This document shows positions 7,841 to 15,304 of a DNA stretch of 16,049 bases, piece after piece. The stretch is from positions 1 to 16,049 of the forward strand of contig CALXGU010000015.1 of assembly GCA_944387905.1 (NCBI GenBank), given 5' to 3'. Source of the stretch: an uncultured Clostridia bacterium. GTDB lineage: Bacteria > Bacillota > Clostridia > Oscillospirales > QAKW01. The notes under the pieces were generated by a model. It was given only the letters and a program-made list of their open reading frames with translations. It was not told the origin of the DNA and did not search any database. Each line of letters starts with the position of its first letter. Position 1 is the first letter of the stretch. The position numbers and the translations under genes were made by a program.

Positions 7841-8287
7841 ATGAATAATATAAAATACCTGCTGTCAGTAGCGGGCGGCGCCGTATTGGCTTATTTCAAG
7901 CTGTACGGTTTGGCGTATACGATCGTGGGCGCCGTAGTGCTGTTTGACATAGTGACGGGTATTCTTGCATCTATAATGGACGGCAGCGGACTGTCCAGCC
8001 AAAAGGCTTACAAGGGAGTAATAAAGAAAGTAGTGCTGTTTTTGGCGTTGGCATTCGGCACCTTCCTTGACGTGCTTATACCTTACGCCGTGTCGTCGGT
8101 AGGACTCAGCGTGCCTGAAAATTTACTGTTTTCAAGTGTTATCTGCGTTTATATTGCGGTAACGGAAAGCATTTCGATAATCGAGAATATATACAGATGC
8201 AATAACCAGGCGCTTCCCGGCTGGATAGCGAAATTTTTGAAGAATGCAAAAGACGAAATAGACAACGGGGGAGGTGACAATAAATGA
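7841..8287 (+). CDS. Phage holin, Phage_holin_4_1 (phi-C31/Cph1-like) family
   Basis: Forms lesions in the cytoplasmic membrane to release or activate the lysin. The 148 residues contain about four hydrophobic segments (roughly 7-22, 24-44, 62-85, 92-115). FDIVTGILASIMDGSGLSS followed by KGVIKKVVLFLALAFGTFLD is the hallmark of this Firmicutes holin family. The polar tail ends KNAKDEIDNGGGDNK. The gene overlaps the endolysin by 4 bases (ATGA), the expected lysis pair. It lies 33 bases after the fibre gene with a GAGAGGG ribosome binding site. Members of this family are also annotated as toxin-secretion holins, but the lysin partner favours lysis here. Confidence 0.92.
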   Translation: MNNIKYLLSVAGGAVLAYFKLYGLAYTIVGAVVLFDIVTGILASIMDGSGLSSQKAYKGVIKKVVLFLALAFGTFLDVLIPYAVSSVGLSVPENLLFSSVICVYIAVTESISIIENIYRCNNQALPGWIAKFLKNAKDEIDNGGGDNK

Positions 8288-8904
8288 CAAACTTACCTGT
8301 AACGGGGAAATTTACTGTTACGGCAACCTACGGTCAAAGCGGGAGCTATTGGAAAGACGGGCATAAGGGGATTGATTTTGTCGCGGATAACAGAGATGTT
8401 TATGCCACCTGCGACGGGACCGTGCGTGTAATAGCATATGATGAAAACGGCTGGGGCAGATATGTATCTATCGGCGACAGCAGCGGAAACCGGCATATTT
8501 TCTGCCATCTTGAAGAGGGCAGCGTGAGAGTTACTGTCGGACAGAGCGTAAACCGCACAACTGTTATAGCCAAAATGGGCGATACAGGCAATGTTACCGG
8601 TCTGCATCTGCACTTTCAGCTCAACGATTCCGGCAATACTCCGGTCGATCCCAGTTTTTATCTTGGAATACCGAATAAGACAGGAGTTTACTACAGCGAA
8701 AGCTTTATTATTTCGGAGGAAGATAATGTGGAAAAGTATAATGATGATGCCGATATCTCGACCTGGGCAAAGGAAGCTGTAAAAAAGGTCACCGATGCCG
8801 GGCTGATGCTTGGCGATGAAAATAACAATTTTAACCCGCGTGCGAACCTGACTCGTCAGGAGGCTGCGGTTATATTGGCAAGACTTCTTGAAAGATGGGG
8901 ATAA
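8284..8904 (+). CDS. Endolysin: M23 metallopeptidase with C-terminal SLH domain
   Basis: A 206-residue zinc endopeptidase that should cut peptide cross-links of peptidoglycan. Residues 1 to about 130 are an M23/LytM fold. The zinc ligands are H27 and D31 in GHKGIDF and H110 in LHLHF. The catalytic histidines are H75 (FCHLE) and H108. All are present. Residues around 150-206 form one S-layer-homology domain (DADISTWAKEAVKKV ... NPRANLTRQEAAVILARLLER). Such domains bind pyruvylated secondary wall polymers. There is no signal peptide, so export depends on the holin encoded 4 bases overlapping upstream. The single SLH copy is unusual (hosts often use three), which suggests oligomerisation or weak binding. 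It could instead be a virion-bound hydrolase used at entry. Confidence 0.93.
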   Translation: MTNLPVTGKFTVTATYGQSGSYWKDGHKGIDFVADNRDVYATCDGTVRVIAYDENGWGRYVSIGDSSGNRHIFCHLEEGSVRVTVGQSVNRTTVIAKMGDTGNVTGLHLHFQLNDSGNTPVDPSFYLGIPNKTGVYYSESFIISEEDNVEKYNDDADISTWAKEAVKKVTDAGLMLGDENNNFNPRANLTRQEAAVILARLLERWG

Positions 8905-8908
8905 AAAT

Positions 8909-9508
8909 ATGGAAAATTTAAATGCGGTAAACGACGCACGACAGGCAGTCGTGGAGCCTGTACAGAGCGGCAATGCAAGTGTAGGTGGTGACGGAACGGG
9001 GACGCCCGTTCCCGTCACACAGACGGAGCTCACCGGCCGTAGGCAGACAGCCGCCGAAAACTCAGGATTCAGAAAGATGCGGCTTGAAAACGAGGCTTAT
9101 AAAAAAGAAATCGACAGACTGCGGGCCCAACTGGGCCGTGCAGCAGACGCCGATAAGTATAAAAAGCAGAGTGATATGTATCTTTCAAAGCTTGTGGAAA
9201 ACAGAATGCAGGCAGATCTTGAGGCTATTCGTCAGATCGATCCGAGCGTTGCGGACCTGGAGAGCATAGGCGGAGATTTTTTGAGGCTGATAGAAAGCGG
9301 TGTTGACGCCAAGGTGGCATTCTCCGCGATAAAATCAGCAAACGCAAGCAGTTTATGCAAACGTCCGCCTGAAACGGGTGCAGTAGGCGTTTCGGAGGAC
9401 GCCAGCGGCGAGTTCTTCAGCTCAAAAGAACTGGACAGGCTCACCAAGCGTGATCTTGACAATCCTGTTATTTTCAGGAAGGCTATGAAATCACTAAAAA
9501 GACTGTAA
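8909..9508 (+). CDS. Capsid scaffolding protein
   Basis: A 199-residue charged, helical protein directly before the major capsid gene, the standard place for the scaffold that templates procapsid assembly and then leaves. A disordered Thr/Pro/Gly-rich N-terminus (to about residue 45) is followed by a coiled coil with FRKMRLENEAYKKEIDRLRAQL. A helix-rich region follows, and then a basic C-terminus ending RKAMKSLKRL, the type of tail that contacts coat subunits. ATG 8909 is preferred over the in-frame TTG at 8888 because GATGGGGA lies 7 bases upstream of the ATG and the TTG would overlap the endolysin. No protease motif is seen and no separate head protease gene is present. Confidence 0.82.
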   Translation: MENLNAVNDARQAVVEPVQSGNASVGGDGTGTPVPVTQTELTGRRQTAAENSGFRKMRLENEAYKKEIDRLRAQLGRAADADKYKKQSDMYLSKLVENRMQADLEAIRQIDPSVADLESIGGDFLRLIESGVDAKVAFSAIKSANASSLCKRPPETGAVGVSEDASGEFFSSKELDRLTKRDLDNPVIFRKAMKSLKRL

Positions 9509-9520
9509 AGGAGTATAAAA

Positions 9521-10336
9521 ATGGCTTTTTCTAATTTTAAATCAGTAATTTGGTCGAAATTTATTCAGACCGAACTTGAAAAGAAATGCAGACTGGTCGA
9601 GGATTGCTGGACTCAGTTTGAAGGCGAGGCAAAGCAGGGCGCGAGGGTAAAAATACTCGGTGTCGGAGCTCCGGATATTTTTGATTACGTACCCGGAAAC
9701 GGAATCCCTGCGCCTGTCGCAGTTGAGGGGACAAGCATACATCTGGATATCGATCAGGCAAAGGCGTTTAATTTTATGATCGATGATATAGACAAGGCAC
9801 AGTCTACAAACGGACTTATGGAAGTGCTTATAAGAGAGGCTACGGCAAAAATGGCAAGAACACGCGATCACTTTGTCGCTACTCTTGCCAAGGACGCCGA
9901 GTTTTTCTCGGAATCTACAAAAGTGGACTCCGCTCAGAAGGCAAAAGAGCTTGTTGATGCGGCTCTTCTGCAGCTGAGGGAAAACGATGTCGACGTCGAG
10001 GACAATGTATCCATCACCGTGTCGCCGTTTTTCTATCATCTTTTCCGCGATGCCCTGACTGAGCTTAAAACTAACAACGATGAGCTTATAAGCAAGGGTA
10101 TTGCCGGAATGTACGACAACTGCAAGGTCAAGATGTCAAATAACCTGTATAATGACGGCACAGACGATTATATGATGGTGCGCACAAACCGCGCTATAGC
10201 TTTTGCCGGCGGAATCGACGAGACTGAGGCTTACCGCCCGGAATCATACTTCGCAGACGCTGTAAAAGGTCTTAACGTGTACGGCGGTAAGATTGTTCGT
10301 CCTAAGGAACTGTACGTAATTAAAGCACATAAATAA
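9521..10336 (+). CDS. Major capsid protein (HK97-fold, P22-coat-like group)
   Basis: A 271-residue coat subunit. The N-terminal region (FSNFKSVIWSKFIQTELEKK) is followed by FEGEAKQGARVKILGVG and a DYVPG turn. The E-loop-like segment is followed by LDIDQAKAFNFMIDDIDKAQS, a pattern recurrent in short-tailed phage coat proteins of Firmicutes. A spine helix (LIREATAKMARTRDHFVATLA), the A-domain region with ITVSPFFYHLFRDAL, and a C-terminal beta-rich part VNVYGGKIVRPKELYVI-like complete it. It is not visibly cleaved: there is no protease gene or pro-domain. It has a strong AAAGGAG site, consistent with high expression, and sits between scaffold and decoration gene. Confidence 0.9.
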   Translation: MAFSNFKSVIWSKFIQTELEKKCRLVEDCWTQFEGEAKQGARVKILGVGAPDIFDYVPGNGIPAPVAVEGTSIHLDIDQAKAFNFMIDDIDKAQSTNGLMEVLIREATAKMARTRDHFVATLAKDAEFFSESTKVDSAQKAKELVDAALLQLRENDVDVEDNVSITVSPFFYHLFRDALTELKTNNDELISKGIAGMYDNCKVKMSNNLYNDGTDDYMMVRTNRAIAFAGGIDETEAYRPESYFADAVKGLNVYGGKIVRPKELYVIKAHK

Positions 10337-10340
10337 TTAA

Positions 10341-10347
10341 AAGGAGG
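10341..10347 (+). promoter_or_regulatory. Ribosome binding site deciding the decoration gene start
   Basis: AAGGAGG lies 8 bases before ATG 10356 and 2 bases before ATG 10350, so the second ATG is the workable start. Confidence 0.8.
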
Positions 10348-10355
10348 ATATGTTA

Positions 10356-10712
10356 ATGGCTGCTACAACTGTTGTAAACACAAGCCTTAAGTTCAATGAG
10401 GCTCAGACATTGCCCGCAGCTGTTGCTGTTGATGCAACTGACGGGGCACTTGTGGATTATTCTAATAAGGAGGACGCAAGAATCCTGCTTATTCTGGAAA
10501 ACGGAACAACTTCAGAAAATACCGTTACCGTTAAAGCCGGTGACAGTATTCAGGGAATAAGTGATCTTACCGTTACTCTCGCTTCAAGCGAAAAAAAGGT
10601 GATAACGGTGGAAAGCGGAAAGTATATGCACGTTTCAGGGCAGAATCGCGGCTGTATTCTTATTACGGCAGGCAATGCCAATGTTAAGGTTGCTGCAATA
10701 GAGCTTCCGTAA
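10356..10712 (+). CDS. Capsid decoration/head-stabilising-like protein
   Basis: A 118-residue, all-beta, small-residue-rich protein immediately after the coat gene. The sequence contains YSNKEDARILLILENGT, VTVKAGDSIQGISDLTVTL, and GKYMHVSGQNRGCILIT, a pattern seen in Firmicutes phage decoration proteins that trimerise on the capsid surface. ATG 10356 is chosen because AAGGAGG (10341-10347) is 8 bases away, whereas an upstream in-frame ATG at 10350 would leave only 2 bases. A 26-base palindrome follows the stop, separating this high-demand gene from the connector genes. Assignment to decoration rather than another beta-sandwich head protein rests on position and pattern. Confidence 0.8.
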   Translation: MAATTVVNTSLKFNEAQTLPAAVAVDATDGALVDYSNKEDARILLILENGTTSENTVTVKAGDSIQGISDLTVTLASSEKKVITVESGKYMHVSGQNRGCILITAGNANVKVAAIELP

Positions 10713-10718
10713 TCTGAA

Positions 10719-10744
10719 AGGGACGCGGAATATTCCGCGTCCCT
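10719..10744. promoter_or_regulatory. 26-base perfect palindrome between capsid and connector genes
   Basis: AGGGACGCGGAAT is followed directly by its reverse complement, giving a G/C-rich stem of about 11 pairs with a tiny loop. It begins 6 bases after the decoration stop and ends 21 bases before the connector start, with the GGAGG ribosome binding site in between. Only GATTT follows, so it is not a classical terminator. It may attenuate read-through or protect the 3' end of a processed capsid mRNA. Confidence 0.75.
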
Positions 10745-10765
10745 GATTTAAAAAGGAGGTACAAA

Positions 10766-11275
10766 ATGACTATAAATCAGGTTAACGATCTGGTACGCGG
10801 ACTCGTAGGAGAGGACGATTATCACCATATGAAAGGAGTGCTCGCCGGTTATTATGATATCGCGCAAAGACAAATTGCCACAACAGTATCTCCGATAGTC
10901 AAAAGCTTTAACGCCGCTGCAGGCGCGGTCACAGAGATACCGGACGATACATTCAGGCTCTTAGGCTCAGGTGTCAGCTATACACGGATCGATGATAAGC
11001 ATATTATCGTTCAGGGTGACAGGGATGTCAGTATTAAGTACTGCGCATACCCGTCGGAAATTTCAGAGCTGAGCGATCCGGATACTGAGTTTGAGATTTG
11101 TGAGCACGCGCAAAACGCTATACCGTATTTTGCCGCGGCATATGCTGTGCTGTCAGACAGTGACATGCGCAGATACTACGCGTTTTTGGATATGTACAAT
11201 ACGATACTTTCAAATATTGCACAGTTCAATCAGGACGGAGCTGTTATGACGGTGGTGAGGATGGAGGATATGTAG
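10766..11275 (+). CDS. Head-tail connector (head completion/adaptor-like) protein
   Basis: A 169-residue, mainly helical protein between the capsid genes and the large nozzle-like protein. That is the position of gp6/gp4-type adaptors that bind under the portal. It opens with TINQVNDLVRGLVGE and DYHHMKGVLAGYYDIAQRQIA. A beta hairpin region (IPDDTFRLLGSGVSY, DRDVSIKY) follows. The end is a helical bundle (EHAQNAIPYFAAAYAVLSD and RRYYAFLDMYNTILSNI), the arrangement common in adaptor proteins. The last codon abuts the next gene's start with no gap. Identity is inferred from fold-like pattern and position; no diagnostic motif is present. Confidence 0.72.
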   Translation: MTINQVNDLVRGLVGEDDYHHMKGVLAGYYDIAQRQIATTVSPIVKSFNAAAGAVTEIPDDTFRLLGSGVSYTRIDDKHIIVQGDRDVSIKYCAYPSEISELSDPDTEFEICEHAQNAIPYFAAAYAVLSDSDMRRYYAFLDMYNTILSNIAQFNQDGAVMTVVRMEDM

Positions 11276-13291
11276 ATGCGCTTTATCACAAATAATATAA
11301 TGAGCGGGTCGGTCTCTTCATCAGGTACGGTAAAAAGCACGAGTATTCACGGCATAGACAGCACGTCTGCCGAAGACGAGCGCTCAATATCGCGCGCCGA
11401 CGGAATAAGCTACTATGACGGCAGTGAGCAGCCGGGGACTGTCAATATGATACGCACCGGCTTGGGACAGATAAGCAAACGTCCGGGATATACCATCTGC
11501 AAAAAATCCGAACAGTTCGGAACACTTGGCGGTGTGTTCAAGTTTTCATCGCCTGATAAGGAGCTGTATTTTTTTATCTCCGGCGATGTGATGGCGGTCA
11601 GTTCCAGCTGTTATGATTTTGAGAGCGAAGATACTGTTACGGTTGATCTTCCGGACGATTTTGACGATTGCACCGCCATGCAGTCGGAGGACTGTATGTT
11701 TTTTTTAAACGGCAATTTTGTTTTTATTTACCGTATTGATGACGGAGAGATATTTTATATCGGAAGCGACGGAAGCACTACTGTCACAGAGTACACCAAT
11801 CCGTTTGAGGGACTGTATCTGCCGGTACTTTTTATAGGCTGTACGCCTGACGGCGCCGGGAGCTCATATGAAGCTGTAAATCTGCTTAATCCGTATATAA
11901 GCGAACAGTTTGTGTGTGATGGTGCGGCAAATGAATTTACTGTGCATATGGATATCAAGTCTAATTCTACAGTACACGCCTTTACTAAAACGTCCGACGG
12001 TCAGTGGACACCGGCGGCGATTTCTTCCAATACTCAAAGGACGGTTAAATTTGTTATGCCGCCTCCCGCGACGTCTGTCGAGGGCGAAGACAATCTGAAA
12101 ATTATTTATCTCTATGACTCTTTTGCACAAAACGCGTATAAAATTGCAAAGTGCAGAAGTATGACAATGTACGGTGTTGCGGGTTATAAAGACAGGGTCT
12201 TTCTTGCGGCAAACAGTGATTTGCCGAATATGATCTATTATTCGGACATGGATAATCATTTATATTTCCCTGATCTAAATTATTTAAAGGTAGGACAGTC
12301 TGATACACAGATAGTTTTACTGGCAGGTGATGACACACGGCTTGCGGTAATATGCAATGACAATATTTATATGGTTTCGGGCAATACTCAGGATCCGCAG
12401 ACCGCGGTCGAATTTCTGCCTAACGCTCTGTTTCTTATAAGCGGGATATTCAGAACCGCAAGGCCTATGGGAAGCGCGCTTACCGAGGTGTTTGACAACG
12501 AGGTGGTTTATCTCACCGAAAAAGGCGTTTCTGCTATAACGGCAAGCGGAGTTCTGGATGAACGGTACTGTCAGAACAGATCGGCAATGATCAATTATCA
12601 TCTGCAAAAAGAACAGCTTGAAAACTGTAAAATGATTGCATATGATGATTTCCTTGTTATTTCAAACCGCTCAGATACTCTGTACCTGCTCGATTCAAAA
12701 CAATATTTCAAAAGCGGATCAGAGCCGTTCTCATACCGTCAGTATGACGGGTATATATGGAAAGGCGTGAACGCAAAATATCTGTGGGAGCATCAGGGAT
12801 ATCTGTATTTTTCAGACGGTGAGTATATATTCCGCTTCAATAAAAATTTCGTTTCAAACAGCGACTATCGTGATGAAGTGAATATAACAGACGGTCAGGT
12901 GGTATATAACACAATAAACGCTTACTGGGAGACACCTGCGATATACTGTCAAAGCTTTCATGTAAATAAGTTTTTTGAACGCATGGGCACACTTTTGTCT
13001 TCACAGATGGCATCTGACGGCGCCTTATTGAATACCGATGTAAAGATATGCGCCAAATTCGATAATGACGACTGGCGTGTGATAAAGGATTACGGCGGTG
13101 AACTTTCGGTATTCAGATATGAAAATATAAGCTATCCGAGATTTACATACAGTGACCGTCCACAAAGTTACGCCGTATATAAAAGACTTCTGCACAAGCG
13201 CGGACGTAGTATAAAGCTCAGGTTTGAAAATAATAATTTTGACCAGCCGTTTACTCTGCGCAGCTTTCTTATAGAATATACGATAATGTAA
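11276..13291 (+). CDS. Large tail nozzle / packaged-DNA stabilisation-like beta-propeller protein
   Basis: A 671-residue protein made mostly of beta strands. The N-terminus (DGISYYDGSEQPGTVNM, LGQISKRPGYT) and the region near 303-325 (GYKDRVFLAANSDLP, then IYYSDM) match large proteins of short-tailed phages that form the nozzle or plug below the portal (T7 gp12 or P22 gp10 type roles). Further repeats of strand-turn-strand units (LAVICNDNIYMVSGN, VVYLTEKGVSAI, FLVISNRSDTLYLLDSK, GYLYFSDGEYIFRFN) suggest a propeller. The gene starts one base after the connector stop. There is no tail tube, sheath or tape-measure gene, so this protein probably is most of the tail. The precise ortholog cannot be named from inspection. 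Confidence 0.75.
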   Translation: MRFITNNIMSGSVSSSGTVKSTSIHGIDSTSAEDERSISRADGISYYDGSEQPGTVNMIRTGLGQISKRPGYTICKKSEQFGTLGGVFKFSSPDKELYFFISGDVMAVSSSCYDFESEDTVTVDLPDDFDDCTAMQSEDCMFFLNGNFVFIYRIDDGEIFYIGSDGSTTVTEYTNPFEGLYLPVLFIGCTPDGAGSSYEAVNLLNPYISEQFVCDGAANEFTVHMDIKSNSTVHAFTKTSDGQWTPAAISSNTQRTVKFVMPPPATSVEGEDNLKIIYLYDSFAQNAYKIAKCRSMTMYGVAGYKDRVFLAANSDLPNMIYYSDMDNHLYFPDLNYLKVGQSDTQIVLLAGDDTRLAVICNDNIYMVSGNTQDPQTAVEFLPNALFLISGIFRTARPMGSALTEVFDNEVVYLTEKGVSAITASGVLDERYCQNRSAMINYHLQKEQLENCKMIAYDDFLVISNRSDTLYLLDSKQYFKSGSEPFSYRQYDGYIWKGVNAKYLWEHQGYLYFSDGEYIFRFNKNFVSNSDYRDEVNITDGQVVYNTINAYWETPAIYCQSFHVNKFFERMGTLLSSQMASDGALLNTDVKICAKFDNDDWRVIKDYGGELSVFRYENISYPRFTYSDRPQSYAVYKRLLHKRGRSIKLRFENNNFDQPFTLRSFLIEYTIM

Positions 13292-13302
13292 AGGAGAAAA
13301 AA

Positions 13303-14376
13303 ATGGCAAGTATTTTTGATAATAGTTTAATGAGTAAGGAAGATCTCAAGCGTATAGAGCAGCTTGAAAATGCATGGCGCAATACAGATGACAAGGATCT
13401 GAAGCAGCAGCTCCATAATCAGGCTGAGAGTATCCGAAACAGCTACGGATACAGCGGCGGCGATGACGGAAGTGAATATAATGTCATCGATGCCGGCATG
13501 GCAGCTGCGGTATCGGCGGTGAATTCATATGCAAATGCTCTTGAACAGGCTGAACAGAATCGTCAGCAGAATTTCAGCGATCAGCTGACGGCCGCCGATG
13601 AAGAGGGCAGTTCAAGATTGCGTCAGGCGTATATAAAAAATCTTCAAAATACGCTCGGTCTTGATCAGCAGCTGAAAGCAGACGGAATTTCCGGAGGCTT
13701 GTCTGAAAGTACTCGCGCGGCTTATGATAACAGTTATATGAATCAGAGAAATCAAATAAACAGCGATACTCTTGACGCAAAGCAGCAGATAGCGGCAGAT
13801 GCCGCTCAGTCTGCCTATGACAGCAATGAAAAAATCGCACAGCTTTTGTATAATTCCGCTACAGACCGCGCAGACAGACTTTCGGATGCTCTTCAGACTG
13901 AATATGACCGTGAACAGGATGCTCTTGACCGTGAATTTGAAAACCGTCAGTTTGAATATCAGCAGCAAAAAGATGCGTCCGATCTGGATATGGAAAACCG
14001 TCAGTTTGAATACCAGCAGCAAAAAGACGCGCTTGACCGTGAGTATGAAGAGAAGATCGCGGCGCTCGATCAGCAATATAAGATCATAAACAGTCAGACA
14101 AACGCGCAAAAAGTCAGCAACAGCCAGCGCCAGCAACAGATCGACAATATAATTTCTCTTATGAAAAGCGGATATTACAGTCCTGAGTTTGCAGAGATTC
14201 TCGGCTTTGATAATGATAGTCTTGAGTATAAGGACAGCAGCGATCAGACCCTTAAGGAGTATGCTTGGGAAATGATTTCTCAGGGTATTTATGATGATAA
14301 TTTTCCGGCAATACTCGGATATTCCGCTGATGTCCTTCAGCAGTTCGCTAATATCGCAAGATCAGCCCAAGATTAA
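13303..14376 (+). CDS. Coiled-coil phage protein with 18-residue repeats (internal/ejection candidate)
   Basis: A 357-residue protein, very rich in Gln, Asp, Glu, Asn and Ser. The N-terminal half includes LGLDQQLKADGISGGLSES, a pattern I recall from late-gene proteins of Clostridia phages. It then becomes a long coiled coil. Two near-identical 18-residue units (ENRQFEYQQQKDA) are spaced 54 bases, flanked by ALDREF and ALDREY. The C-terminus has two degenerate copies of GxYxxxFxxILGxxxDxL (Gly at 290 and 328, period 38). It is the last gene of the cassette, right after the nozzle protein, where many podoviruses encode internal core or ejection proteins. There is no signal peptide or enzyme motif. 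Function is inferred from position. Confidence 0.7.
   Translation: MASIFDNSLMSKEDLKRIEQLENAWRNTDDKDLKQQLHNQAESIRNSYGYSGGDDGSEYNVIDAGMAAAVSAVNSYANALEQAEQNRQQNFSDQLTAADEEGSSRLRQAYIKNLQNTLGLDQQLKADGISGGLSESTRAAYDNSYMNQRNQINSDTLDAKQQIAADAAQSAYDSNEKIAQLLYNSATDRADRLSDALQTEYDREQDALDREFENRQFEYQQQKDASDLDMENRQFEYQQQKDALDREYEEKIAALDQQYKIINSQTNAQKVSNSQRQQQIDNIISLMKSGYYSPEFAEILGFDNDSLEYKDSSDQTLKEYAWEMISQGIYDDNFPAILGYSADVLQQFANIARSAQD
13939..14031 (+). repeat. 54-base tandem repeat in the coiled-coil gene
   Basis: Two 39-base copies (13939-13977 and 13993-14031) differ at only two silent T/C positions. The period is 54 bases or 18 codons, so it adds one coiled-coil unit without a frameshift. Confidence 0.88.
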
Positions 14377-14408
14377 ACTGGTCATATAAAAATAAAACAA
14401 ATTGATAG

Positions 14409-14437
14409 TTTTAATAAGACCATTGCCGTGATATAGT
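14409..14437 (+). promoter_or_regulatory. Possible promoter of the pyridoxamine kinase-ECF operon
   Basis: TATAGT (14432-14437) with an extended -10 TGA just upstream is spaced 17 bases from a poor -35 TTTTAA (14409-14414). The strength rests on the extended -10. It lies in a 94-base gap after the last phage-like gene, in which no terminator is visible. Confidence 0.42.
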
Positions 14438-14470
14438 AATATAGAAAACAAAACGGAAGGAGGCGTACTC

Positions 14471-15304
14471 ATGAAAAGAGCGGCGCTTATAAATGATTTG
14501 TCGGGAGTGGGCAGGTGCTCACTTACTGTAGCGCTGCCGATAGTGTCTGCCTGCGGCTATGAGTGTGCCGTCCTTCCCACGGCTGTCCTTTCGAATCATA
14601 CCGGGTTTGAAAGTTATACTTTTTATGATTTTACCGATCACATGCCGGACTATATAAAATGCTGGGAAAACCTGGGCCTTGACTTTGATATTATATACAG
14701 CGGCTTTTTCGGTTCTGCCGTACAGGCGATGATAACCGATGAGTTTATGAGTAAATTCGGCAAAAACGCCGTAAAGCTTGTTGACCCTGTCTTGGGGGAC
14801 AACGGAGAGCTATACAGTACGTGCAGCCTTCAAACTCTTGAATATATGAGACATCTGGTGTCTTCGGCAGATATTATTACCCCTAATCTTACAGAGCTTT
14901 GCGCTGTTAGCGGCAATGATTATCCGAAAAAAGGATTTACTGTTGCTCAAATAGAAAATATGTGTAAAGCTACAGGCGCACAGTGTGTTGTCGTTACCGG
15001 ACTGGAAAGCGCAACTGTACCTGAAATAAAAGAGGGAAGGATATCAAATCTTATATATCAGACCGGTAAAACCGTACTTACCGACAATGAAAAATTTCCT
15101 GTCACTTACTGTGGAACAGGAGATGTTTTTGCAAGTGTAATCAGCGGTGTCGTTTTGAAAACGCAGAATATTGTCCGGGCAGTAAAAACAGCTGCAGATT
15201 TTGTTGAAATATGTGCAAAGGACACTTATAATAATAATGGAGACAGATTATACGGAATGCAGTTTGAAAATAAGCTGGGATTGTTGAAGGAGTACTGTAT
15301 ATGA
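14471..15304 (+). CDS. Pyridoxamine/pyridoxal kinase (ribokinase superfamily)
   Basis: Phosphorylates pyridoxamine, pyridoxal or pyridoxine in the cytoplasm, trapping imported vitamin B6 as the 5'-phosphate. The 277 residues match the Firmicutes pyridoxamine kinase group. INDLSGVGRCSL at the N-terminus is the substrate region. VDPVLGDNGELY (104-115) and ADIITPNLTEL are the family strands. GTGD (215-218, with D218 as the base) is the anion hole. A GGAAGGAGG ribosome binding site sits 7 bases before ATG 14471. The ATGA overlap with the downstream ECF S component couples the two genes. It is ordinary chromosomal sequence, marking the right edge of the phage-like cassette. Whether the enzyme is of the PdxK or PdxY type cannot be said. 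Confidence 0.9.
   Translation: MKRAALINDLSGVGRCSLTVALPIVSACGYECAVLPTAVLSNHTGFESYTFYDFTDHMPDYIKCWENLGLDFDIIYSGFFGSAVQAMITDEFMSKFGKNAVKLVDPVLGDNGELYSTCSLQTLEYMRHLVSSADIITPNLTELCAVSGNDYPKKGFTVAQIENMCKATGAQCVVVTGLESATVPEIKEGRISNLIYQTGKTVLTDNEKFPVTYCGTGDVFASVISGVVLKTQNIVRAVKTAADFVEICAKDTYNNNGDRLYGMQFENKLGLLKEYCI

Noticed and set aside
8293..9033. Long minus-strand frame of 246 codons opposite the endolysin and scaffold
   Set aside because: It is a shadow of two well-supported + strand genes, lacks a ribosome binding site and gives a composition with no recognisable domain.
2888..14376. Tailocin or phage-tail-like bacteriocin
   Set aside because: Terminase, portal, scaffold and coat genes are present, while sheath, tube, baseplate and tape-measure genes are absent.
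2734..14470. Direct att repeats or a tRNA-fragment repeat flanking the phage-like cassette
   Set aside because: Comparing the tRNA 3' end and the 2734-2887 region with 14377-14470 by eye gave no convincing shared core; the similarity of GGAAGGAGG to the tRNA is only the kinase ribosome binding site.
14377..14470. Riboswitch ahead of the B6 operon
   Set aside because: The 94-base gap is too short and A/T-rich, with no conserved aptamer pattern or terminator/antiterminator pair.
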